From the NCBI GenBank assembly GCA_964473255.1, contig CAYYOT010000005.1:59468-123467 (forward strand): a stretch of DNA of 64,000 bases, read 5' to 3'. Both the position numbers and the translations under genes were made by a program. This document shows positions 24,236 through 33,115 of this stretch, one piece after another. Numbering within the stretch: the stretch's first letter is position 1; the number at the start of each line of letters is the position of its first letter. Source of the stretch: Kuafuiihalomonas sp964473255 (GTDB taxonomy: Bacteria > Myxococcota > Kuafuiibacteriia > Kuafuiibacteriales > Kuafuiibacteriaceae). The notes below the pieces were generated by a model. That model was not told where the DNA came from. It ran no database searches and saw only the letters and a program-made list of their open reading frames with translations.

Positions 24236-26578
24236 TCAGCCAGCCTTCTTTGCACTCTCTGCGGCTCGCACTGCGGAAGCCTGAACCGAGTCGAGCTTGA
24301 TGACCCCACCGGTCCCATAGCGCCCGAACGCCAGAACGCCCGTGGGACAGCTCTGTACGCAGGCCGAGCAGCGCACGCACTCCGGGTCCTCCATGGGCAG
24401 CCCTTTGTTGGCGAAGTTCATGATGTCGATGCCCTGATGACAGACCGAAGTACAGACGTTGCACGAAATGCACTTGGACTTCTCGGGGAAGATCCGAAAC
24501 CGAGAAAAGCGAGTGTAGATGTGCATGAGGGCCGCCAAGGGACAGGCGAAGCGGCACCACACCCGACCTGAAAACCAGAAGTAGAACCCCACCCCGATGA
24601 TCCCGGCGATCGTGATGTCCACGACCGAGTAGTAGTTCAGCTGGACGCCGAATACGCTCCAGTCGGTGAGGAGACCTCGATACACGGATGAGGCGAAGCT
24701 TCCCGCAGAGCTGTTGGGCGCGGACCAGCTGACGATGCGCAGCACCAGCAGGAGCAGCGCCCACGCCAGCACCGCTTGGCCGACCATGTTCAGACGATTG
24801 TAGAACGGCCCGTGAGGCATCTTCTGCCGATGCCGGTCGCCGAGGGTTTCGGCCAGGGCTCCGCACGAACACACCCACCCGCAGTAGGCTCCCTTGCCGA
24901 AGAAGTAGATGAGTAGCGGAATGAGAACGAAGGTCTGAACGCCTCCGATGACGAGCCACCAGACCATGGGTGTCTCGGTGAAGAAGTTCCAGATGAACAA
25001 GGGCCAGGCCAAGATGAAGCCGAATGCCCGCCAGTACTCGCGTCCATGTTCGTAGTTGACGGCGGGGAAGAGGTTGTCCGCGGCGGTCCGCATGAAGCCC
25101 GAATCGAAGAAGCCGTTGTGGCCGAGGAGAGGGAGAAGAACGTAGGGCAAGAGGAAGAGCGGAAGGAGCTGAATGACCATCAGCACGCTCGTTTGAAGCC
25201 GCACGTACGGCGTCTTTCGACGCCGCATGCGGTCGATGCCGAAGATGACCACACAGGCGCAGTAGGCCAGCGTATAGTAGAAGCCGGGCGACATCGCCGA
25301 GACCTTCAATGTGCCGAGGAGCGTCGATGGGTCTCGTGAAGACGCACTGACGGCGTCGAAGACCTCACCCATCTGAAACGGGAACCAGTGCTTCTCCTTG
25401 AAGAACTGGTAGACCGGGCCCCCGGACTTCCACAGATAGAGAAAGACGCAGAACGCAACGAACGTCACGAAGCTGGCGTAGGTCGCGGGACGCCAGTCTC
25501 CGCGAACGTTGATCTTCGATCGCCGGAAGAAGTCGAGGGGTGGCTCTCGGCCGATCATGGCAAAGACGACGTCGTTCTTCAGGACCTGGATCTGTCCATC
25601 GACATCGGTGAGCTCCACTTCCGTGTCGCGGACCTCGCGCAGCTGAGACCCCAGCATCAGGCGGACGGACCCCGCCTGCGCGGGTTTGGGCATGAAAGCC
25701 CCCGAGGCCGTATTCACGCGATCGGAGACGGGATCCTCGACGTCGACGTCGGCATCGGGGTCGGCGGACAAGACGTTCAGCTTTTCCACGTTCTCGGGCT
25801 TGGGCCTAGAAAGCTCCTTCTTGCGATACGAGACCGTGACCTCGGCTCCACACTTTGCAAGCGCGATGGCCGTCTCCAGCGCGGAGTCTCCTCCGCCGAC
25901 CACCAGCGCGCGTTTCCTCGTATAGTCACTCGGATCGTAGAGCCGGTGGTAGACCTTGTCCTTGTCTTGTCCGGGCACACCGAGACGTCGGTAGTTACCG
26001 CTACGGCCGATGGCCACCACGACCCGCTGGGCCTTGGTAACATCGGCATCACGTCCCGCGTGATGGCAGTGTAATACTCCTTGCTTGCGCTCGATCCTGT
26101 CGATCCGGACGGACTCGACTTCGATCCCCGAAGTCTGGTTGCGCAGCTCGTCCAGCAGCTCTTCTTTGACTCCCGCGGAGACCTCCAGCGGCGAGTCGGG
26201 ATCCAGGTCGGTTGGATAGGTGTAGATCGGCTTCCCTTTGGGGAAGTTCACGATCGTCGTGAAGGGTTCGGATGCATCGTAGATGCGGTAGCTCAACCCC
26301 TGGGCCTCGGCTTCCAGCGCCGCCGCCATGCCCGAGACGCCCGCCCCGATGATCACCAGGTCGAGCACGCCATCGGCGCCCTGGCCGGAAGCGAAGTCCT
26401 TCTCGTTGACGAATGCCCGAACCGCTCCCGCCCCGGTCAGCGTCGAAAACTTGAGCAGCGGGATACCGGTCAGATCACCTACCACCCGAACGCCAGGCAG
26501 CGAGGTCGTTCCGTCCTCGGCCACCTCGGGCATCTTCTCTACGTGCCCGGCGGGCCAGCGCGTGTGCAGCCAATGCAT
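24236..26578 (-). CDS. FAD/NAD(P)-dependent oxidoreductase fused to a NapH/NosR-type 4Fe-4S membrane module
   Basis: 780 residues from ATG 26578; the frame is open further up, but that part looks non-coding. Residues about 72-410 are a two-dinucleotide-binding flavoprotein of the YpdA/thioredoxin-reductase type (GAGVSG at 78-83, GGGDSALE in the second fold). From about 440 several membrane helices follow. At 566 on come the NapH/NosR signatures CGWVCSCGALAE and CRFACPLAALM. Two 4Fe-4S motifs end the protein (CISCNVCTSVCHQG, CVRCSACVQSCP). I infer electron transfer from NAD(P)H through FAD and Fe-S centres to a membrane or periplasmic acceptor; partner and purpose are unknown. Confidence 0.85.
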   Translation of the reverse strand: MHWLHTRWPAGHVEKMPEVAEDGTTSLPGVRVVGDLTGIPLLKFSTLTGAGAVRAFVNEKDFASGQGADGVLDLVIIGAGVSGMAAALEAEAQGLSYRIYDASEPFTTIVNFPKGKPIYTYPTDLDPDSPLEVSAGVKEELLDELRNQTSGIEVESVRIDRIERKQGVLHCHHAGRDADVTKAQRVVVAIGRSGNYRRLGVPGQDKDKVYHRLYDPSDYTRKRALVVGGGDSALETAIALAKCGAEVTVSYRKKELSRPKPENVEKLNVLSADPDADVDVEDPVSDRVNTASGAFMPKPAQAGSVRLMLGSQLREVRDTEVELTDVDGQIQVLKNDVVFAMIGREPPLDFFRRSKINVRGDWRPATYASFVTFVAFCVFLYLWKSGGPVYQFFKEKHWFPFQMGEVFDAVSASSRDPSTLLGTLKVSAMSPGFYYTLAYCACVVIFGIDRMRRRKTPYVRLQTSVLMVIQLLPLFLLPYVLLPLLGHNGFFDSGFMRTAADNLFPAVNYEHGREYWRAFGFILAWPLFIWNFFTETPMVWWLVIGGVQTFVLIPLLIYFFGKGAYCGWVCSCGALAETLGDRHRQKMPHGPFYNRLNMVGQAVLAWALLLLVLRIVSWSAPNSSAGSFASSVYRGLLTDWSVFGVQLNYYSVVDITIAGIIGVGFYFWFSGRVWCRFACPLAALMHIYTRFSRFRIFPEKSKCISCNVCTSVCHQGIDIMNFANKGLPMEDPECVRCSACVQSCPTGVLAFGRYGTGGVIKLDSVQASAVRAAESAKKAG

Positions 26579-26716
26579 GTATGCTCTCAGCAACGGTCGA
26601 TCCTCGCGAGGACTGGTGACGCATGCGCGAGCGCAGCGCAACGGGCCAACCCGAACGCCGACGAGCGAGGGCTTACGCCCCTTGATTTGGGCTAGTGTGG
26701 AGTCGAGGATTCGCCC

Positions 26717-27340
26717 ATGTCCGAGGATCAGGAGTCCGCGCCCGACGGGAAGCCCGGGGACTCTGGTTCCGGATTGCTCCAAACGCTTCCCCGAGGCTTT
26801 CGCGCGGCATGCGCCGAGCTCTGGCCGGACACGGTGTCCGAGCCCCCCCTGTCCGAGCTCCTGCGCCAACGCCCGGAGCTCGACATCATCACCCGTCTGA
26901 CTTGTCGCCCGACGACCTCACCCGACTGGTCGGTGACCGTGTGGTTCGAGCATCGTGTCCTCGAAGTCGAGGTGATTCTGATGGCTCAAACCTTCGATGA
27001 CTTCGTGCACACGGCCTGGAAGTCCAGACGGACCGTGCCGGAAGAGACGGACCGAGTTCGACGACTCGAGCACCGGGCGCGAGCGACCGTCGACCGGACT
27101 CAGGGGCCGCGAATCTTCGAAGCCAACGTGCGCTTCTTGGAACTGGCTCACGACATCGGCGACTGCCGAGCCCCGGCGCCCCAGAGCGTGACCTATGTCC
27201 ACGAGACCGAGACCACGAGGGAGAGTCTTCGATCGAATTGGGTCAATCCGCGTCGAGGCATCGACCAGCCGCAGATCGCGATCCTCGAAGCCTACTGGTC
27301 CCTCGCCGAGCCGCTCTTCCCGCCCGAGCCCGCGGCCTGA
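26717..27340 (+). CDS. Hypothetical protein
   Basis: 207 residues, soluble, no signal peptide. A disordered N-terminus (SEDQESAPDGKPGDSGSG) precedes a compact part with RLTCRPTTSPDWSVTVWFEH and a C-terminal WVNPRRGIDQPQIAILEAYW. The family is not recognised. It is divergent from the flavoprotein fusion and convergent with the pirin gene, the two stops being 1 bp apart. Confidence 0.6.
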   Translation: MSEDQESAPDGKPGDSGSGLLQTLPRGFRAACAELWPDTVSEPPLSELLRQRPELDIITRLTCRPTTSPDWSVTVWFEHRVLEVEVILMAQTFDDFVHTAWKSRRTVPEETDRVRRLEHRARATVDRTQGPRIFEANVRFLELAHDIGDCRAPAPQSVTYVHETETTRESLRSNWVNPRRGIDQPQIAILEAYWSLAEPLFPPEPAA

Positions 27341-27348
27341 CTCAGGCC
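27334..27348. terminator. Short palindrome holding both stop codons of convergent genes
   Basis: GGCCTGACTCAGGCC has 7-bp arms around one base and includes the TGA of the 26717 gene and, on the other strand, the TGA of the pirin gene. It may act as a weak bidirectional terminator; there is no T tract. Confidence 0.35.
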
Positions 27349-28367
27349 CGGGGCGGCCACTCCACGCGACCGTCGACGTGCTGCGCGAATCGATCGGCGC
27401 TCCGCTTGTGCACGGGCTCGTCGCTGGACCACGGCCAGCCTCCAAACTGCGTGCGCTGGTAGTCGAACATCGCCTGCTGAATCTCTTCGCGAGTGTTCAT
27501 GACGAAAGGCCCATGCTGAACGACGGGTTCGCCGATGGGCCGTCCCTGGAGCAAGAGAAGCTGCGACGGCTTCGGGCCATTCTTCAGCGTCACCGCCTTC
27601 GGCGAATCGAACTCGCAGGCGAGGTGTTCGGTCAGCTCTCGATCGCCGATCCGCAAGGAAGCGCCATCGAAGAAGTATAGCGAACGGTTCACTCCGACCG
27701 ATGCAGCGGGAAGCTCGACCTCGGCGTGGGGCTCGAGCACGAGGGTCCAGACTGCCACCTCGCTGTCGGGCTCCGATGCCCAAGACTTCGGCGGCGGCGC
27801 CGGCGCGCGCGCATCGCCGTGGACTCCCGCCACCACGGTGATCTCGGTGGTTCGACCTTCTGCGTCCTTCACGCGCCGTTTCGGAATCTCGGAACCCCAC
27901 AGCATCTTGAAGTGCGCCTCGACCATCTTGTTGCGCGCCGGCAGGTTGAGCCAGATCTGGAAGAGCTCGCCCGGGTTGGGAGCGTCGCTCTTCACCAGCG
28001 GGAACATCTCGGCGTGGACGATGCCCTGCCCCGCGGTCATCCACTGGACGTCCCCTTTGCCGAAGCGGGCACGCGCCCCCAGTGAGTCGGAGTGATCGAT
28101 GTAGCCCTGCCGAGCGAGGGTGATCGTTTCGAAGCCCCGATGAGGATGCGCCGGGAACCCGGGGACGCGGTGACCGTGGTACATGCGGAAGCCTTCCCTG
28201 ATCTCGAAGTCCATGCCGATGTTTCGGCCGTCCAGGGAGGCCACCGGACCCATCACGTCGTTGCCCTGGGGATACAGATCCAAGTGGTGCACGCAGAAGA
28301 GGAACGGGTCTCTGGTTCGCCAGGGAAAGCCGAGGGCAGCGGTCTTGAAGGGGGCCGTCTTGGTCAT
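27342..28367 (-). CDS. Pirin-family bicupin
   Basis: 341 residues. The N-terminal cupin has the metal motif FPAHPHRGFETITLARQG (about 73-90) and GKGDVQWMTAGQGIVHAEMF, and the C-terminal cupin runs from about 200 to 290. Pirins bind Fe or Ni and some oxidise quercetin or act in redox sensing; the substrate here is unknown. It is longer than the usual 280-300 residues owing to a C-terminal extension (NTREEIQQAMFDYQRTQFGG), which is common in one pirin subgroup. Confidence 0.87.
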   Translation of the reverse strand: MTKTAPFKTAALGFPWRTRDPFLFCVHHLDLYPQGNDVMGPVASLDGRNIGMDFEIREGFRMYHGHRVPGFPAHPHRGFETITLARQGYIDHSDSLGARARFGKGDVQWMTAGQGIVHAEMFPLVKSDAPNPGELFQIWLNLPARNKMVEAHFKMLWGSEIPKRRVKDAEGRTTEITVVAGVHGDARAPAPPPKSWASEPDSEVAVWTLVLEPHAEVELPAASVGVNRSLYFFDGASLRIGDRELTEHLACEFDSPKAVTLKNGPKPSQLLLLQGRPIGEPVVQHGPFVMNTREEIQQAMFDYQRTQFGGWPWSSDEPVHKRSADRFAQHVDGRVEWPPRA

Positions 28368-28513
28368 CGCTTCTCAATCATAGCCGCTCGCTTCGCTCGG
28401 CCAAGCAGGACCGGCGGCAACACACCGTTCGCCCCCCGGGCGGCCCCGAAGTTTACCGCTCTCGACCGCTCTGTTGCTTGCCTCGTGCAGCGAACTGACC
28501 CGACTATGGCGTC

Positions 28514-29836
28514 GTGCGTCGGTCTTTTCCCGTCGGCTTGATGGTCGGACTCGCGTCGTGCGGAGAATCCGCCGTCCTGAGCCAACCACCCGCAGAGCCC
28601 CTGCAGGGCCCGGCTCAGGTCGACTTCCGCTACGTCTTGCTGTCCGCACGAAAAGCGCTTCCGATCAGCATCACCAATCCGAATCGAGAGCCGGTCACCG
28701 CGGAAGCGGTCGTCGCCGAGGGCCCCTTCAGCGTCTCGGAACCCACGCTGCGGATCGAAGGCGAGTCGTCCAGCACGGTTCTCGTGGCGTTCGAGCCCGT
28801 CGGCGAGCCGGGGTCACGCCGCGGCCGCATGACCATCGGCTTCGGCGGCCCGACTCTGGAGATCGCGCTCATCGGCGAGGCGATGAAGTCGAATGCGGTC
28901 GTACTTCCCACCCGACTGCGATTCGGGACCCTGCTTCCCGGCTCGACGCAGACTTCACCGCTGACCGTTGCCAATACGACGGAAGAGCCGATCTCGGTGA
29001 CCGTCGAGACCACGCCGTCCGCGCCGGTCACGGTGCGCCCGGCCGCGGTCGAGGTCGAACCCTTCGGCGAGGTCGAGCTACTGACCACCCTGCAGACGTC
29101 CCTCGCCGCGGGTCCGGTAAATGGGCTCCTGCGTTTGGTGACATTCGGTCGCTTTCACGACGAGCACCTGGTCGACGTTCGCGGCTCCGCCGAAACGGCC
29201 CCGCTCGACTGCCGGGGCGGCGCTTCGCTCGGTGACATCACGATCCCTTCGGCCGTCGAAGTCGAGTTCTCCTGCACGAACGCCGCAGAGGAGCCGGTAT
29301 CCGTGGTTTGGTCGTCCTCGGGAGACGAGCGATGGTCGTTCGACCTTCCCCAGCGTCAGACGCTCGGCTCCGGCGAGACGGTCTCGGCCCGGGCGCGGTT
29401 TTCCGCCGAGGACACGAGCCAGCCGGACGGACAGCTGCGCCAAGCCGAAGTGCGAATCACCCCGCTACACCCCACGAATCGAAACGTCGTGCTCAGCTCC
29501 GAAGTGCTCTCGTTCGCGGCCCGGGCCGGCGTTCCCGAGGTCGCGGTGGATTCCTCACGCATTGACTTCGGTCGGGTCTCTCTCGGGCAAACCGAAGAAC
29601 GAAGTCTCGAGCTGTTCAACGATGGTCGCTGGCCCTTCGCCGCGCGGCTCTTGACCACCGACAACGAGATCCAGGTGGGTGACCCGGACCTGGACCTCGA
29701 GCCGGGCGGACGGCGGACGGTCGCGATCCTCTACGCCCCGACGCGAGCAGGGGCACTGGAGGCCGAGATCCTGATTTCCGACGCCATCTCGCGGCAAACA
29801 ATCCTTCGAATCCCGGTCGTCGGCCTAGCGCGCTGA
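28514..29836 (+). CDS. ASH-domain (choice-of-anchor D-like) lipoprotein
   Basis: 440 residues from GTG 28514. Lipobox GLASC (Cys16). The mature protein consists of at least three Ig-like ASH domains of about 100 residues (repeated patterns such as LRFGTLLPGSTQTSPLTVAN and IDFGRVSLGQTEERSLELFN). Such repeats occur in large surface proteins of myxobacteria and are thought to be structural or binding modules. No enzyme motif. Upstream 28375-28513 shows nothing notable. Confidence 0.75.
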   Translation: MRRSFPVGLMVGLASCGESAVLSQPPAEPLQGPAQVDFRYVLLSARKALPISITNPNREPVTAEAVVAEGPFSVSEPTLRIEGESSSTVLVAFEPVGEPGSRRGRMTIGFGGPTLEIALIGEAMKSNAVVLPTRLRFGTLLPGSTQTSPLTVANTTEEPISVTVETTPSAPVTVRPAAVEVEPFGEVELLTTLQTSLAAGPVNGLLRLVTFGRFHDEHLVDVRGSAETAPLDCRGGASLGDITIPSAVEVEFSCTNAAEEPVSVVWSSSGDERWSFDLPQRQTLGSGETVSARARFSAEDTSQPDGQLRQAEVRITPLHPTNRNVVLSSEVLSFAARAGVPEVAVDSSRIDFGRVSLGQTEERSLELFNDGRWPFAARLLTTDNEIQVGDPDLDLEPGGRRTVAILYAPTRAGALEAEILISDAISRQTILRIPVVGLAR

Positions 29837-29969
29837 CCGCGGAAGCAGCCCCTCAGCCGCTGGTACCAGGCCAGGCTCTCGGATATAAGCCGGCACCATC
29901 GGGACGTCCAAGCCGCAGCTCTGGCGGATCGCGCTGACGTCGCTGCTCGCGTTCGCCGCCCTAAACGCG

Positions 29970-30842
29970 GTGCTCGCCTTTTCCGACTTCGACATCGGTC
30001 GTTCACTCGCGGTCCTGTCCGGACTCGATCGACCGCTTCTCTTGCTCGGACTCGCCGTGGCAACGCCCCAACTCCTTTGCCAGGTCCTCCGTTTCGGCGT
30101 ATTCCTCCCCGTTCGCGCGGCGGACGTACCCCCGCTCACGGTGACGCGAGTCGTCGTGACGGCCCAGCTTCTCAACGTGGTCGCGCCCCTTCGCACGGGC
30201 GACGTCTACAAGGTCGCGGGGCTCGCCAATCCGTCTCTGCCGTCGCGATTTACGCCCTCGCAGCTCGCGGCCGGTCTTCTCGGCGAGAAGATCGCCGACG
30301 CTACGACTCTGCTCGCCCTTTCGGGAGCCGGCGGGATCGCGCTGCTGCAGGCCGCGCTCCGCGATCATGACGTGTCGACGCCGGTGGTCGTCGGTGCATC
30401 GTCCGCCGCCCTCGCCGTCGTGCTGCTGCTGTCTTGGTGGATCCGCCGGTCTTCCCCCCGACGTCTTCGCACCTTCTTCCACGACGTTCGCCGAGCCCTT
30501 GTGTCGTGGCGCATGGCGGCCTCGGTCGGGATCGCCGGCGGAGCGTGGCTCCTCGAAGCTACGAGTGCGCGATTGATCATCGCCTCTGCCGGATACGAAA
30601 TCGGATTTGGTGAAGTGCTCGTCGTTCTACTGGTTTTGAACCTCGGCATCGCCGTGCCGATCGCCGTGGCCAACATCGGCGTATTCGAGGCGACGGTCGC
30701 CTTCGCCTTGGGAACGTTCGGCATCCCCGCCGAGGCCGGCGTCGCGATCGGGACCGCATATCACATCTCGATGACCGCGACATTGGCGGTCTGGACAGCC
30801 CTGCTTTGGGCGATGAAACGCCGTGCAAAACCAACCACTTGA
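29970..30842 (+). CDS. LPG-synthase-like (UPF0104) polytopic membrane protein, start uncertain
   Basis: 290 residues from GTG 29970 with about seven hydrophobic helices and the family pattern of lysylphosphatidylglycerol synthase transmembrane proteins (LLNVVAPLRTGDVYKVAGL, then AAGLLGEKIADATTLLAL, and VLVVLLVLNLGIAVPIAVANIG). The reading frame is open and hydrophobic back to 29889 (LWRIALTSLLAFAALNAVLAF) but has no ATG, GTG or TTG there, so the true start may be an unusual codon such as CTG or ATC. Proteins of this family flip or modify lipids; no hydrolase or transferase motif is visible. Confidence 0.7.
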   Translation: MLAFSDFDIGRSLAVLSGLDRPLLLLGLAVATPQLLCQVLRFGVFLPVRAADVPPLTVTRVVVTAQLLNVVAPLRTGDVYKVAGLANPSLPSRFTPSQLAAGLLGEKIADATTLLALSGAGGIALLQAALRDHDVSTPVVVGASSAALAVVLLLSWWIRRSSPRRLRTFFHDVRRALVSWRMAASVGIAGGAWLLEATSARLIIASAGYEIGFGEVLVVLLVLNLGIAVPIAVANIGVFEATVAFALGTFGIPAEAGVAIGTAYHISMTATLAVWTALLWAMKRRAKPTT

Positions 30843-30899
30843 AGCGATACCCGGGACTGTTCCAGTTGACCCGCTGACGCCACTGCGCGATTTCAAGCC

Positions 30900-31970
30900 A
30901 TGCTCGATCATCTAGAGGTCCGCCGCACCAACGAGCCGAAGCCTTTGCCCGCACCTCCGATCGCTTTTGGATCCATCTTCTCCGACCACGTGTTCCGGAT
31001 GACGTGGACGGCCGACAAAGGTGAATGGCACAGCCCGCGCATCGAGCCCTACGGTTCGCTGCACTTGCCCGAAGGGGCCGCCGTTCTCCATTATTCCCAA
31101 ACCATCTTCGAAGGAATGAAGGCGTATCAGGCGGTCGACGGTCGCCTGGTCCTCTTTCGGCCCTCGGCCAACGGTGTTCGCTTCGCTCGCAGCGCCGAGC
31201 GGATGTGCATGCCGCCGCTTCCCGTCGACGCCTTCGTGGAAGGCATCCGCCGATTGGTCGCGGAGGACGAGCGCTGGGTGCGGTTCAATCCTTCCGGTTC
31301 TCTCTACATCCGGCCGCTGATGGTCGCCGCCGAGCCCTTCTTGGGCGTACGCCCCGCCAACCGGTACGAGTACGTCGTCATGACGTGTCCGGTCGGCGAC
31401 TATGACAAGGGCTTCAATCCGTCGCGCATTTGGGTCGAACGCGAGATGCCGCGGGCGGCTGCCGGAGGCGTGGGCGAGGCCAAGACCGGAGGCAACTACG
31501 CGGCCAGCCTTGCCGGCCAAGCGCGCGCTAAAGCCAAAGGCTATGACCAAGTGCTGTGGACCGACGCCAAGGACCACGAGCTCATCGAAGAGATCGGCAC
31601 GATGAACGTTTTCTTCAAGTTCAAGAGCGGCGAGGTCGCGACCCCCGCCCTGAGCGGCACGATCCTTCCCGGCATCACGCGCGACAGCGCGCTCCGGCTC
31701 CTGCGCGATGCCGGCATGAACGTGACCGAGCGCCCGATCACCGTGACCGAGGTTCGCGAAGCGGCCACCCGCGGAGAACTCCTCGAGTGCTTCGGAACGG
31801 GCACGGCGGTCGTGGTTGCTCCCGTCGGCCACCTTGGATTCGAAGACGGAGACTTCACGATCGGCGACGGTGCCCCCGGTCCCACCGCCCAGCGCCTGAA
31901 CGTCGTTTTGAACGACATCCAGCGAGGACGGATGGAAGACATCCGCGAGTGGGTCGTTCCCGTCCTTTGA
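30900..31970 (+). CDS. ilvE: Branched-chain amino acid aminotransferase
   Basis: 356 residues, PLP fold type IV, class II BCAT length. Catalytic Lys195 in GEAKTGGNYAASLAG; conserved HYSQTIFEGMKAY, LYIRPLMVA, and LSGTILPGITRDS, which binds the PLP phosphate. It interconverts Leu, Ile and Val with their 2-oxo acids using glutamate/2-oxoglutarate in the cytosol. It stands alone; a short stem followed by T residues at 32068-32086 probably ends its transcript. Confidence 0.93.
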   Translation: MLDHLEVRRTNEPKPLPAPPIAFGSIFSDHVFRMTWTADKGEWHSPRIEPYGSLHLPEGAAVLHYSQTIFEGMKAYQAVDGRLVLFRPSANGVRFARSAERMCMPPLPVDAFVEGIRRLVAEDERWVRFNPSGSLYIRPLMVAAEPFLGVRPANRYEYVVMTCPVGDYDKGFNPSRIWVEREMPRAAAGGVGEAKTGGNYAASLAGQARAKAKGYDQVLWTDAKDHELIEEIGTMNVFFKFKSGEVATPALSGTILPGITRDSALRLLRDAGMNVTERPITVTEVREAATRGELLECFGTGTAVVVAPVGHLGFEDGDFTIGDGAPGPTAQRLNVVLNDIQRGRMEDIREWVVPVL

Positions 31971-32067
31971 CTGTCCCGCTCCCGGCGCGCCGCGCCCGAC
32001 CCTAGGGGAACCCAAACACGTCGCTCCATCCCGTGCGGCCTCCAGCCCGGACGGCCACGACGCCGCT

Positions 32068-32086
32068 AGGCCGCTTTGGCCTTTTT
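32068..32086 (+). terminator. Candidate intrinsic terminator after ilvE
   Basis: AGGCC-GCTTT-GGCCT is a 5-bp stem immediately followed by a run of T, about 100 bp after the ilvE stop. The stem is short. From here to 32236 the DNA is AT-richer than average and probably also carries the promoter of the next gene. Confidence 0.4.
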
Positions 32087-32236
32087 GGGCGTTTTCGATC
32101 GGGAACTTTCTCTCGCGGTCGTTTTTTCATTTCCAATCCAGTCAAAACGGTCGCGCTCGGTCGAACAGCTGTTCAAGGTCCGAACTCTGCCGTTCTGCGC
32201 GGCCGGAATCTCGAAAAAGCAAAAAGGGGACTGCAA

Positions 32237-32731
32237 ATGATCAGACTCGTATTCACGACCGACCAGCGTCGCGTCATCGGAGCCGCCACCGAAGACGCCA
32301 GCAAGAAGACCATCGAAGACTTCCCGCCCTCGGTTCGTCCGGTGCTGGAGCGGCTGTACGATGCACCGTTCATCGTCGTGGGCGCGGCATCGCTCGGCCC
32401 TTGGCTCAAGCACGGCCCGAACACCACGGTGTTCGTCCTGACCCGCAACCCCGAACTGCTTCCGGTCGCCGACCACATCGTCCCGGTTTCGGATCCCGGT
32501 CAGCTCATCGAGCGCTTCCGAGACGGCGAAGAAGAGCTCGTCGTGGCTGGGGGACGGACCGTCTTCGAGACCTTCCTGCCGTATGCCAACAACGTCGACA
32601 TCGCTGAGACCCTCGACATGGTCCCGGGGGACATCGTGTTCGACGAATGGGAAAGCTCGGCCGAGCTCGACATTCAAGCGATGGAAGACGGCGAAGGCGT
32701 CCGCACGCTCCGATTGGTCCGCGCAGCTTAG
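32237..32731 (+). CDS. Dihydrofolate reductase-like protein
   Basis: 164 residues from ATG 32237, with AAGGGGA 6 bp upstream; the frame is open to 32033 but has no better start. It follows the DHFR fold: an N-terminal strand (IRLVFTTDQRRVIGA), IVVGAASLGPWL, VFVLTRNPE, EELVVAGGRTVFETFLPY with the GG nucleotide-binding turn, and IAETLDMVPGDIVFDEW. The substrate region is shortened and I cannot place the usual catalytic acid, so it may be a diverged DHFR/RibD-C reductase rather than folate-active. Cytosolic. The stop overlaps that of the convergent zinc-ribbon gene (TTAG). Confidence 0.72.
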   Translation: MIRLVFTTDQRRVIGAATEDASKKTIEDFPPSVRPVLERLYDAPFIVVGAASLGPWLKHGPNTTVFVLTRNPELLPVADHIVPVSDPGQLIERFRDGEEELVVAGGRTVFETFLPYANNVDIAETLDMVPGDIVFDEWESSAELDIQAMEDGEGVRTLRLVRAA

Positions 32732-32961
32732 CGCCGTCGCGGCCCCGCGCCGCGGCGTTCCCCACACACCGGGCACTCGACCTCGAAGGGCAGCCCGAAC
32801 CAGATCCCTCGACATCGCCCGCACCACTTTCCGTAGAGGTTGTCGGGGCGCTTCGACATCGACCGGACGAGCTTCGACGGTCCGAGATCTCGGTAGTCCG
32901 TTGTCGACTCGCCACGAAGCAGCTTGCTGAGGTCGTCGCCGCTCACGACGACGCTCAACAT
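32728..32961 (-). CDS. Small zinc-ribbon protein
   Basis: 77 residues. The C-terminal half has a two-knuckle zinc site (WCGRCRGIWFG and ECPVCGERRG), followed by a basic tail. The N-terminal part is rich in Ser/Leu/Arg. The function is unknown; such ribbons often bind nucleic acid or protein. It is convergent with the DHFR-like gene and divergent from the hydrogenase operon, from which 154 bp separate it. Confidence 0.6.
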   Translation of the reverse strand: MLSVVVSGDDLSKLLRGESTTDYRDLGPSKLVRSMSKRPDNLYGKWCGRCRGIWFGLPFEVECPVCGERRGAGPRRR

Positions 32962-33115
32962 AGCATGGTCGGTTCGCCGGACTCGCAGTCGACCGAACCG
33001 GTCGCCTGACGCAGAGGGTCAACGCCCGAAGGGGGCTATCGAAAGGACTTCCGATGAGGCTAGCCTCCGCCAAGATTTCGTAGCCGCGAATAGGGCGGCG
33101 ATGGGGAGGGTGTCA

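Noticed and set aside
32066..33073. 335-codon minus-strand frame ending in a Lys/Ala-rich KTPKKAKAA tail that recalls histone-like proteins
   Set aside because: It spans the DHFR-like gene in antisense and the rest has no H1-like composition.
32728..33115. Possible HucM-type stalk subunit before hupS
   Set aside because: Only a 77-residue zinc-ribbon frame on the other strand is present; nothing of the expected size lies on the hupS strand.
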